From assembly GCA_002150815.3 (NCBI GenBank), contig NDFF03000101.1:1-64000 (forward strand): 64,000 nt of DNA. Direction: 5' to 3'. Below are positions 47,189 to 57,635 of the stretch, piece after piece. Within the stretch, counting starts at the first letter, position 1. Every line of letters starts with the position of its first letter. Under the pieces are notes generated by a model that was not told where the DNA came from, ran no database searches, and saw nothing but the letters and a program-made list of their open reading frames with translations. The translations under genes were made by a program, and so were the position numbers. The DNA is from Grammothele lineata (taxonomy: Eukaryota > Basidiomycota > Agaricomycetes > Polyporales > Polyporaceae).

Positions 47189-50079
47189 CTACTTCCTCTT
47201 GTTCGGGGAAGCCACAGAGGCAAGAGGACAACGAGCGGGCGCAGGCGAACCAGCTGTCCCAGATGCCGGTTTCTTCGGAGAACTCGGGCCCAACGACTTC
47301 CCGAGACACTTGAGAGCGGCCGGACCAGTAGCGAGGGCTGCCGCAGATAGCTTCGCAGGCGAGCAAGGCGCCTTGAGCCCCCCGCGAGCCGGAGAGCCGG
47401 GGACCGCGTTCTCCTTCCCCTTCCCCTTCGCTTTATACACCTTGCACTTCGACGGCCCCCGCGCAAGCACCTCCGGCGGAAACTGCGGCCTCTGCGTCAC
47501 CGTCGCCGACGCCCCGTCTTGCGACTCGCTCTCGCTCGGAGTCTCCGGGCCCGCCGCCTTCTTCGCTCGCCTCCCGCCCCGACGACGATGCTTGGACGGC
47601 TCCACCTTCCACGCTTCGTACGACTCAGACGCCGAGATCGGCGTCTCCTGCCCGAGGCTCTCCAAGTCGAGCGTAGATGGCAGATCGTGTGCGAGGGCCG
47701 CGAAAGAGTCTGTCGACGCCGAGGTCGGGCAAGGGCCTGCATCCACCTCTGCGTTGTCGCCATCGTGGTCATGGTCGTCGTCGCCGTCGTCGCCGTCAAG
47801 GCCGCCCAGGGTCTGGAGGATGTCCGGCATGCTGCAGCTGCTCCCGAGGCGCGTCGGGGACCCGATCGACTGCGCGAACTTGGACCTCTCGAATGGCGGC
47901 GTCCAGTCCACGATCTTGCCCGTCGCCCAAGGCGCAGGCGCGGGCACAGGCGCAGGCGACGACGCGGAAGGGAAGGTGTAAGCTGCCCGCTTGACTATCC
48001 GACCCCGCCACCTGTTCGTCATGTCGTCCTTCTTGTTCAGGATCGCATCCCGGAGTAAGATCTTGCCCTCCAGCTTCGCGATCTCGGCCTTCGACACCTT
48101 GGCGTTCTCAGCGATCTCCTCGTCCCGCTCCCGAACCTCGTCCGTGAGCCTGGTGACCTCAGTCTTCTGGACAGTGAGCTCCGCCTGTGTCGCCCGAAGT
48201 TCCTCGGCGCTCTCGGCTGATGCGGAGGCCGCCGCCCGCCCGAGGTCGACGATCTTCTCGTCCCGGGACTCGATCATCCGGTCCTTCTGTGCGAGCTCCT
48301 GGGTCTGACGAGCGTTCACCGAGTCCTTGTGGCTGAGCTTTGCCTGCGTAGAGCTCTATCAGCACTGAGGATGCGAGAGGTGAACGAATGCGTACCTCGA
48401 GCTCCCGCTTCTCGCGCCCGTGCTTCTCAGCGTCCGACGAACGCGCATCCCGGGCAGTCTGCAGCTCCTCCCGGAGACGAAGGACCTCCGCTTCGGTCGC
48501 TTGGCCAGCTTTGATATCTCCGTGCATCATCGCCAGCTCACTCCTGAGCTCGTTCGACTCGCGCTGCGAACACAACGTCACTCGAATGCACTATCGTGCA
48601 AATGCGAGAGATAACGTACCTGAGCGTCCGCCTTGATAGCCTCGATCGCCTTCTCGTGCAAGACGTCCTTGGCCTTCAGTGCGTCCTGAATATCTATGCG
48701 TCAATCTCACGTCAATGCGGTGATCATTCAACGCCACGCACCTGGTGAGCGTTCTCATCTGCCGCGCGCCTTGCCCTCTCCTTCACCACGTCCTCCGCCA
48801 GCGACTCCATCCTCCCTCGTTGAATCCCGGAGTGAGTCGCGTTCTCCCTCATAGCCTTCAAAACGAGCACGTCAGCACAAGCTCCGAATCCACGCATATA
48901 TCCAAACTCACGATCGCGTTCATGTCGAGCTCATATGCCTGCGTCCGGATCGTCGCGTCCTTCTCCAGTCCCGCGAATACCGCATCGTCCCGCTCCGTGG
49001 TAACCGTCACGAGCTTGACCGACTGAGTGGTGATCACCACCGCTTGCCTCTCGTTCCGCTCTTCCGAAACCTGCAGCTGCTTCTCGGTATCCGCCAGCTT
49101 CGCCTCCGTGAGCGTGAGCTTGGTCTCAGCCCTGTCTGCACGAGTGTCGGCGTTGTCGGCGCGAGTGTTGGCAGCCTCGAGCTTGGCCTCGAGCGACTCG
49201 ATGCATCCGGCGGCTTGACCGTGAAGTGCCTTGTCCGATGCCTTGTCAGCCGCGCTCCGTTCCTCGGTCTTACGAAGCGCGTCCTTGAGGGAGCTGATCT
49301 CGGCGTCCGAAGCTTGCTTGTCGCTCTGCGAAACTATCACTATATGCGCCCAAGTTCGAACTCGATGGGAAACGAACCTGTGCGCGAGCCTCAATCGAAG
49401 CGATCGTGGCCCGGAGCATTGCAATCGTCGAGCTCGTCTTGGCGTATTCCGTCGCGTGCACGTCCTTGAGCTGCTCAACCGTCGCCGCGTGCCCGCCCGA
49501 GCGCTGCTGCAAGTCGAAGCGTGCCTTGTCCTTGATCCGGCTGACCTCGGCCGCGCACCACCGCTGAAGAGCGCTGAACTTCGCGTTCGACTTCTTCGCC
49601 GTGTCCTATTACGCGCGTGGGTTGATGGGCTTAACCGCGAGAGATGGCATACGCACCTTGGACTGACGGCCCATCTTCGCGATCTTGGCGTCCCTTGTAA
49701 CTACCATCGACTCTGCCCGCCGTGCCCGGTTCTCCATCCGCGCCCACTTCAGCCAGACCCACACGACGAACGAAGTCGAGATGGTGAAAGCGCTGAGGAC
49801 GTAGGCGAACTTGACATCAGGGAAGTTCCAGATGTGCTTGCCGGTGATACTGATGGGCGTGGCCGGACGACGGAGGCTGATACCGACAGAGAGGAGGACG
49901 AGGGTGAGGACGATGACGGAGGTGATGCCGAAGAGTGCCATGTGAGAATCGATGACAATGAAGTCAAGGTTCAACCAGAGAGCCGTGGCGGTAAGGATGG
50001 CAGCGATGTTCAGAGTGAGCCAGGAGAGGGGTGCTCTAAGGCGATCCAGAGGTCTGGGGAGGTTGAAGACGTCTGGCAT
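47189..50079 (-). CDS. Membrane-anchored coiled-coil protein H (TMCC family)
   Basis: Seven exons (50079-49657, 49605-49378, 49325-48912, 48855-48742, 48685-48620, 48563-48396, 48343-47189) give 855 residues. The start MPDVFNLPRPLDRLRAP matches G almost exactly, followed by three hydrophobic segments in exon 1. A long charged coiled coil follows, with an ADNADTRADRAETKLTLTEA stretch. The Ser/Pro-rich, basic C-terminus carries WATGKIVDWTPPFE and a MPDILQTLGG block as in G and I, plus a His/Asp-rich run (DDGDDDHDHDGDNAE). Relative to G one intron is absent (exons 3 and 4 fused) and the coil is shorter, yet all exons are still multiples of three. It is the most diverged of the three. FunK1 gene J follows downstream. 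Confidence 0.8.
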
Positions 50080-50213
50080 GGTAGAGAGTCGGCGTCGGCG
50101 TCGGCGGCTGGTAGGAGGGAGCGATGGTGAGGTGGTGGTGGATGGAAGCGGAAGAGTGAGAGAGTAGCCTCCTCCTGCGCGGCAGGTTGTATGCGTCTGG
50201 GGGCTGGCATGGA

Positions 50214-50233
50214 GGCTGACTGGTATGTCAGCC
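50214..50233. promoter_or_regulatory. Inverted repeat GGCTGAC-N6-GTCAGCC upstream of TMCC gene H
   Basis: Perfect 7-bp arms with a 6-bp spacer (TGGTAT) start 135 bp before the ATG. The element is shared with paralogues G and I, and the flanking sequence ACATACCGATCGAG is also shared with G. Confidence 0.6.
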
Positions 50234-51031
50234 GCGGACGACGAGGGAGCGAGTTCGGCAACATACCGATCGAGCCTAAGCAGGAGCCAGGCTTGTCATC
50301 AGCAGACTTCCGGTGCGCAGAGTATAGAATGCCGGGCATTGTGGAACCGCGATAGAGGCTGTCGAGGTGAGGGTTGTAAAAGGTAGATAGAGGACGGTGG
50401 TAAAGCGAGAAGCGAGACTTTGAGGTCGCGACGTCGCCCCGAAGCAACTCGGCGTCGTCACTGGCGGCGACCACCGAAAGCGAACAGAAGCCGTCCGCAA
50501 AGGTTGACACTTCCTATTTGGGAGCGCACGACGACGCCGACTTCAAAACGCTTAAGAGACGTTGAAGACAGGCTTTCGTAGATCTTGGAGACGTACATCT
50601 TCGTTGATCTATAGCATACTAGGCGAGAGCGCAGGAGATTCCAGGACTCCTGCACGTCGGAAGCCTTCCTAGCTGTCCTTGTTACCTACATTTTCAAGGG
50701 GGAAGTGCACGGTTTTCAGTAGATTTCCGTCTCCAGTCTTACAACTGTGGAGAGAAAGTGCTCATGAGGTACTTCAAACGCGGTGGTGGAACGGCTCGCC
50801 CGGCTCGCCGGTTGGCGGAGGAGGCGAGGACATGGTTAAGCGCTTACATAGGGACGTTGTACCTTTAACGGCTTGGCCACGTGGGCCGGCAGCTTGGCTT
50901 CGAGCTCATGCTTCAGCCCATCTCTTCAAAGTCGCTCTCTAGTTCTGCTCTACATAGTCTGCGCCTCCTCCCAGACGATCGCGTACATCCGGGCCGGCAA
51001 AGACATAGTACTCAGCAAGACGATCGGTGGC
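50234..51031. other. Upstream region of TMCC gene H and 3' flank of FunK1 gene K
   Basis: No gene is supported. It contains the distal promoter of H, including a position equivalent to the CRE of G and I that is degenerate here. Confidence 0.5.
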
Positions 51032-52776
51032 TCAGCGCTGAGGGGTCATTCGACGGCCGAAAGGGCGGAGTTGTTCGTGTTTCGGCCACGGAACATCAGG
51101 CGCACGTAGCGCCTTGAAGAGCTCGAGGACCGCGATATGGTCGTCAAGGTGCTTCGCCGACGCTTTCATCTCCTCCGACGGCTCGAGCCGGGTGGTCTGA
51201 ATGGACCTCCATGTGAAGTTAGCTGCGGCCTTGGGCTTGAAGGTGGTTGAAGCGCCGGTCCGACGACGTTGCGTTGCGCGTGAGTCGTCCCCGTCTGAGT
51301 CGTTTATAGCCGGTTGGTCGGTGGTCGACGATGATTCCGAGGCCTTCTTGTAGTTCTCGTAGGCGATAATCGCGTACCGAGCGCGGAACCAGTCAAACAT
51401 CGTCACCATCAGATAGTTGAGCGGCTCGTGATCGGTAAAGAGGACAGGTTCGGCGTCGATCTTGAGAACCCCCTCCTTTATCGCAGTCCTCTTCGCTGTG
51501 CCACAAGTCTTCAAGCCGTTCTCAAACCTGTGACCAAGGAAGTATTGCATCACTTCAGACATGCTGTGCTCGAAGTTGTGGGGGATGCGGATCACAGCGT
51601 GGTGGAGAAGGACGTTGAAAAACGACTCGATCTCGTCAGCCACGCTGATTATGTTGAACGTTTCCGTGAGACGCGCAACCGACATATACTGGAACGTTCC
51701 CTATATCACTGTGTGTCAGCATTGCCATAAGTACGCAGAGTTCCAAGACATGACTTGCAGTGCGCTCAGGCTGCCGCACTCGTTCCTTGACCTTGCCCTT
51801 CGCAATAGGCTTCGACACCTCCCAGTCAGTCAGTAAGCCAGCCCACTCGACGTGAAAGGTGCCGGCTTCTTCGTTGCAGCAGAAAACGGGGCGAACCAGG
51901 AGATTGCCACTGCTGATGTCTCGGTGCAATAGCCCGCAGAGCACCACAGCGTCCGAGTGAGCTATGAAAGTCCCGCTACAGGTGAGAAGATGACGCGATA
52001 ATAAAGCTAGGGGCCAGGCGCACCCATGATACCGTCTCCCACTATCAACACAATCTGTCGGTGCTGGTAGGTGAAGATGCGGTCAGCGTACGCGAGCTTC
52101 TGTTCTCGGACCTTGGAACGCGTCTCGCTGTCGGAATCGGTGTCGGCCTCGACCTTGTCTTCGAACGGGTCGAAGCGACTTCCGCTGTCCATCTTGAACT
52201 CAAGGAAGAGTCGCTGATGGGGCCAGTTCGGCCGGCCGGGCACGAGGACGATGTTGCTGAGGTACAGGGCCGCGTCGGGCTTGTTCTTTCCCGCATCGCC
52301 TAGGTCATACTTGTTCGGCGACACACGAAAGACGTACCCGGGGACTTTCTCAAAGGTTGTCGTCTTCTTATTGCGGGATGGTGGAGGAACGGAGGAGCTG
52401 CTGTCCGGCTTATTGCCGAGAGAACTCACAGCCTTGGATGTGGGAGATTGATGAGAAGGTGGTTCAGTCTTCCGTCCTGCAACCTTCTCGAGAACGTAGA
52501 GGTCGAAGAGCGCGACCTACGACAGGCGTTAGACAATAGTGAGGTCAATTAGCGACAAGAGATGCTCACAAAGTCTTCGTTCAGCGCATCCTCATTCTTT
52601 ATACCCCTCTGATTTGCGCGCAATTTGTTCTCACTAATCATCTTCTCCAGCTCTTTCTTGAAGGCGCGCATCGCTTTGGATGAGGGCATGAGATGAGCGG
52701 GGGGCTTAGGGAGTAACTGTTCTTGGAACCCGCTCGTCGGGAGCCAGATTGTCCTGTCTTTCAGCTCGTTGTCCAT
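51032..52776 (-). CDS. FunK1-related protein K lacking the kinase N-lobe (open frame)
   Basis: Four exons (52776-52570, 52516-52024, 51961-51759, 51700-51032) give 523 residues. It is colinear with F, but the frame jumps from the N-terminal domain (RIFTYQHR) straight to QIVLIVGDGIMG just before the C-lobe. About 1.1 kb is lost in frame, including the Gly-loop and the ATP-site Lys. The C-lobe keeps HRDISSGN starting at about 246, LTDWE and ADEIESFFNVLLHH. The third intron begins GCAAGT, a GC-AG intron where F has GTGAGC. No internal stops exist, so selection may retain a non-canonical or regulatory protein; a recent pseudogene is the alternative. An upstream in-frame stop fixes the start at MDNELKD unless splicing extends it. 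TMCC gene I lies 0.5 kb upstream on the same strand. Confidence 0.7.
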
Positions 52777-53319
52777 GGCCTGTCGCTGAATTTCTGCGCC
52801 GCGGTGACCCTGTCGTCAGACCGGCCGTGAACACTTGAACGATCGCAGAGGACGACGGACGAGAACCGACGACGGAGCGAGGCCAAGGGCGAGGCAAGCG
52901 AGAGACATAGGAGGCGAACAAGGCGGGTGAGCAACTTGAAGAGGAGTGGCGACCGTGTGGCGACTCACCCCTCTGAGAATAAGCGCCGGACGTCTCAATG
53001 CGGTTATGTCAAATCCGATGAGGATAGCTTGGAAGCGTGGTCAGAATAATGGAAGGAAAACGAGGTATATTGCAGAAGGCGATCAAGACGATGTAGGTAC
53101 AAAGCCGATCGAGCCACTCTGCGAATACCGCGTCATCGAGTACATGAGAGACAGCCCCGAGAAAGGGAAAAAAAGAGAACGGTGACGGAGACGTTAGTGC
53201 TAACGTACATGGTTTATGATGGAGTTATTCAATCGTAGATGAGCAAATGAAGTAAAACCAGAAGGAAGAGTGTAGTAAAAGCACGACTCCGCAAACGCGA
53301 CGACATCGTGGCTCCCAAA
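52777..53319. other. Spacer between TMCC gene I and FunK1 gene K
   Basis: From 53018 it is a close duplicate of 38588-38891. The part nearest K corresponds only loosely to the region upstream of F and is shorter. No gene is seen. Confidence 0.55.
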
Positions 53320-56300
53320 CTACTTCCGCATGTTCGAAGTGGTGACGGTCGAGAGCGGCCGACGAGGGACCGCCGACGGACGAGGGAGGCTAGATAGCCG
53401 CTTCGAAGAGGGTGCCGACGACTTCGCAGGCTGCTTGCCCTTGCCCGAGGTCGACGGAGAGGCAGAAGGGGGCAGTCGCTTGACGGGCGAACGAGGACCA
53501 GGGACGCGAGACTTGGGCGCCGCCCGTCCAGGCGACGACCGAGGCTTGCTGCCCGAGGACGACTTCGCGCCGGCGCCGGGTTTGGAATGCTTGCCAGACC
53601 TCTCGGAGACGGTCGCCGTAGACGAGACCCGAGCTTGAGAGCGTGGCGCTGCGTTCTCCTTCCCCTTCGACCGATGCGAGACGCTCTTGCCAAGAGCCTG
53701 AGAGGGAGCAGTCTTGGACGCCCGCGGAGTAGGCGATGACGAGCGGCGACCGACGACCTTGGCCACATCAGAATCAGAGGTAGGAGGAAGGTTTGGGCGG
53801 GCGTTGTCGTTGAAGACCAGCAGGCTCTGAGCGAGAGGCGCGATGGAATCCTTCGACATAGTAGAGCAGAATGAAGGCGCTTCGATGTCGTCACCTCCAA
53901 CACGGAGAGGGGTTTGGAGCGAGGCAGGCATCACCCAGCTCCGGAGTGGCGTCGGAGAGCATGGCGACTGAGGAACATTGGACGCTTCGAACGGCGGTGT
54001 CCAGTCGACGATCTTGCCCTTCGCCCAAGTGGCCGGTGCTGGTGACGGAGGAAGAGGAATCGCGGCCGCGCCCTCCAGGGTGATGTCGCCACGCTCGAAC
54101 CTCTTCAACAACCGGTTGACCGCCTTCAGCAGCTTGTTGTCCGACATCAGCTCAGCGATCTCCGCCTTGAACTTCTTCTCGATTTTGACCATCTGCTTGT
54201 CCCGTCGGCGAACCCGGTCCTCGACCTCGGTCACCTTGTTCTTCTCGACGGCAAGGGCATCCTGCGCGGCGATGAGATCCTCTGAGACGCGTTGAAGCTC
54301 CCCAGAAGCTTCTGGGGTGGCTGAGGGCACAGACGAAGCTTGTACGAGGGCGGCGTCCTTGACGAGGGCGGCGATCTTCTCGTCGCGCGACTCGATCATC
54401 CTGTCCCTGTGCGCGAGCTGTTGAACCTGGCCGGCGATGGTGACATCCTTGCGGGTGTTCATGGCCTACGTATAATGAATGGTCAGTGCTGGAGGTTGAC
54501 GAAGGGAATTTGAAGACGCACCTCGAGCTCCTGCTTCTCGCGCGCATGCCTCTCGTCGTCAGACTTCCGAGCCTCCTTGATCTTCGCAAGCTCGTCGCGC
54601 AGCCCAGCGTTTTCCGCTAGAGTAGCCTGATTCACATGCGTCATCAGTGAAGATACATCACCATGCAGACGCTAGACATACTGTGTCGATGGATGGAGTG
54701 GTGCGGCTGACTTGGAGCTCTTCCCGTGCAGCCTTCAGCTGGGCCTGAATCGCATCTATCTTGCACTACATTCCTATCAACACGATGCACGTTCAATGCG
54801 TTCAATAAAAGACGTACCTGAGCCTCCGCCTCGACGATCCGCTGAGCCTCCTTGACTGCTCGGTCGCGCTCGACGTCCTTGGCCTTCAGAGCGTCCTAAA
54901 CAAGCACGTTAGTCTCGACGAGGGCTACGATGACACCACACGCACCTTGTGGGCAAGTTCAGACGCAGCAAGCCGTTCCGCGTCCTTCTTGTGCAGCTCC
55001 TCCAGCGTCCCGTTCCGGTTCACTTGAACCTTCAACCGAGCCGCATATTCCGTGTTCGTCTGCAGGGACACTATGTCAGCCCGTTGTCCCACGACGACGC
55101 ACATATACCCAGACGTACGATGCCGCTGATCTCGAGCTTGTATGCCTGATCACGGATCGTCTTGCCTTGCTCCTTCAGCTTCTCGCCCTTCTCCGCATCT
55201 GCCGCCCGGATCGCCGCGTTCTCTTCACGGGCTTGACAGAGCGAGGCGACGTGCCTCGCGACCATACCCGTCCACTCCTCGTTCTCCTTGTTCTTCATCT
55301 CTAGCTCCTTCTCAGCCGAAGCCGCTTTTGCCGACGCCGCTTCCGCCGTGCGCTGCGACCGCCGTGATCAGAATCAGTTCTCACCACCAGATATAACGAA
55401 CGTACCTCGGCCTCACGCTTCTTCTCCATCGCCCGCATGTGGATCTTCTCCTTCCTCTCAAGCTGCCAGTCCTTCAGCTCGTTCACCGCCTCCCAGTGGT
55501 TCCGCTGCTCTTCTGCCTTCTCGGCGCGTCCTTTGTACTTGTCCGCCCGTGCGTTGGCTGTGTCTCGCTCCACCTGGAGCGACTCGATGTAGCTAGCCGC
55601 CTGACCGTGGAGCTCCTTGTCAGCCACATGCTCTTCTTGTGACCGGTGGAGGGCGTCCTTGAGTGTGCTGATCTCGGCGTCGGAAGCTTCCTTGTCGCTC
55701 TTTAAAACTGTTACTATATGCGCACGCTTTCTAACGAGGAGACAAACCTGAGCACGAGCCTCGATAGAAGCAATAATCCCCTGGAGGATCACGATCTTCT
55801 TGCTCAGCGTCCTAGCCTCTGCCGCGTGTGCGTCCTCAAGCCCTTGTACCCTGGCCTTGTACCCGTCCGAGCGCCGCTGCAGCGCAAAGTGCGCCTTGTC
55901 CCTGATGCGGCTGACCCCTGTCGCGCACCACGTCTGAAGCGCGCTGAACTTGGCGTTGAACTTCTTCGTAGTAGCCTATTCGCCACCATAAATCTCGCGC
56001 GGGACGCCATGACGATAGGGAGATACTCACCTTGGCCCGAGTACCCATCTTAACGACCTTCGCATTTCTTTGAACCAGGGTCGACTCCGCCCGCCGCAGC
56101 CTGTCCTTTATGCGTAACCATTGACGCCAGATACACACGACGGCGAAGGTGGAGATCGCGAGTGCGCCGACGAGGACGCTGATGAGCATGACCGGACGAC
56201 GGATGCTGAACCCAATGGACAGGACGATGAGTGCCAGGCCGAGGACGGAGACAATGCCGAGGAACATCGTGCGAGAGTCGAATGCCGTGAAGTCGAGGTC

Positions 56301-56408
56301 GAGCAGCAGTGTGTTGGCGATGAATCTCGCAACGAAGGTAATGACTTCCCAGACGAGGGGTCCTTGCAGCCGATCTAATGGTCCTGGGGGGTTGAGGACG
56401 TCGGGCAT
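53320..56408 (-). CDS. Membrane-anchored coiled-coil protein I (TMCC family)
   Basis: Nine exons (56408-56031, 55975-55748, 55699-55406, 55352-55119, 55059-54946, 54895-54818, 54765-54682, 54626-54522, 54465-53320) give 886 residues. Exons 2-9 are nearly the same as in G, including the coiled coil, WAKGKIVDWTPPFE, the MPASLQTPL block and the basic C-terminus. Exon 1 differs strongly: it starts MPDVLNPPGPLDRLQGP, has different hydrophobic segments (the last ISVLVGALAISTFAVVCIW) and lacks about 14 residues present in G and H (the GKHVW region). All exon lengths are multiples of three. FunK1-related gene K follows 0.5 kb downstream. No function is known to me; a membrane scaffold is inference. 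Confidence 0.8.
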
Positions 56409-56526
56409 GACTGAGGCTTGTAGCTATTCGGCGCGACAGGTGAGGTCTCGATAGGCAGAAGTGAAGGAGCGAGAGAACAGGTTCCTCTCCTCACACAAGC
56501 TCTACGTGCTCAGAGGCTAGCGTGAA

Positions 56527-56546
56527 GGCTGACCTGGATGTCAGCC
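56527..56546. promoter_or_regulatory. Inverted repeat GGCTGAC-N6-GTCAGCC upstream of TMCC gene I
   Basis: Perfect 7-bp arms with a 6-bp spacer (CTGGAT) start 119 bp before the ATG, matching the elements before H and, partly, G. Confidence 0.6.
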
Positions 56547-56811
56547 ACGGTGGACGACCCAGGAAAATGGATGACATACTAATCGAGACCGACATAACCG
56601 TTCAAGTTGGTCGACGGACGAGGATAGTATCCAAGTGCGCATATCGTCCGCGGCGCAGAACGTCGCAGCATATTATCCAGCAGAGAATATGATGAGGAGT
56701 TGGTTGATGGAGGGTTGTGCAGAGAGGAGAACAGCGACGCCGAACAGGACATCGTCGCCGGCGGTCGTCAACCGCCGATGAAGTTGTGGCATTTCCTCTT
56801 TCGAAGAGTAT

Positions 56812-56819
56812 GACGTCAG
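56812..56819. promoter_or_regulatory. CRE-type palindrome TGACGTCA upstream of gene I
   Basis: The perfect octamer lies about 404 bp before the ATG and corresponds to the one before paralogue G. Confidence 0.4.
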
Positions 56820-57635
56820 AGCGCTTACCCGCTGCGTGCTGCGTTGGTTTTGCGAGTTCAGTTCTGTCATTGACCCTGCTGTACAGCGGGGATTATAAGA
56901 CTATCAGTGCCACATCCTTCCAAGTGGGGCACTGCCTGTGGCGAGCGAACCACTCGAGCACCTCGCCATACCCTCGCGTGCTACTTCATCAAGGTCGAAG
57001 AGGTAGTCTTCCTAGCCATCACTTGTGTGAACGTCATCTCAAGAGACAGCAACCTGTGGCAGAATCAAAGTCGTCAGACGAGATCTTCATACACGTCTCA
57101 ATATAGATGATCTCACCTACCCCTTCCTGTCCTCAATACGTGAAGAAACTTTGGCACTAACAAGAACCCAACTAGCCTCCCCCCGCACAGTACAATCAGG
57201 AGAGGCATAGGCCGCATTTTCATTAGACTGCAATAACCTCCTTGCGACAATATCAGAATAGTACACAGCTGCGCGGTGGACGACGCGAGAAGCGATCGAG
57301 CTAGCGAGCTAGGAAGCTAGAGAATAAATAGGGTGAGGAGGGACAGGACGTATGGCGCGCGCATACTGCAAAGCAACCGATCGACACGAAGTGTGATTAG
57401 TAGGGGCCGTTCCGGGGTAAGAGACGGCGTAATCTGCGACGAGAGACCGGGAAGACAGGCATACGGAAGAAGAGGAAGTGCGATAGCGAGTAAGAGTGAA
57501 AACGCGAGGACGATGAGATGACGAGACGAGACGAGACGAACGCACATACAAGCAGCGACGAGAGGCCCAGGGGAGGGCACCCCAACCACCAACCAACCAA
57601 CCCACCCACCTATATCAACCCAAACCCAACCCGCC
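56820..57635. other. Intergenic, with short GACGA and CCAACCAA-type repeats
   Basis: No gene is supported. Simple repeats lie near 57505-57540 (GACGA units) and 57585-57612 (ACCA/ACCC units). The right part is the 3' UTR of the minus-strand gene ending at 57636. Confidence 0.5.

Larger units (their letters stand above)
38588..56480. repeat. Segmental tandem duplication: about 38588-42130 and 53018-56480
   Basis: The two segments are offset by about 14.43 kb and align continuously over the 3' spacer and the whole TMCC genes G and I, with the same nine exons and intron lengths differing by at most a few bases. Similarity is very high except in the first exon. Neighbouring FunK1 genes F and K are related in the same order, so a TMCC plus FunK1 unit was duplicated, with genes H and J (a more diverged pair) lying between. 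Confidence 0.8.
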
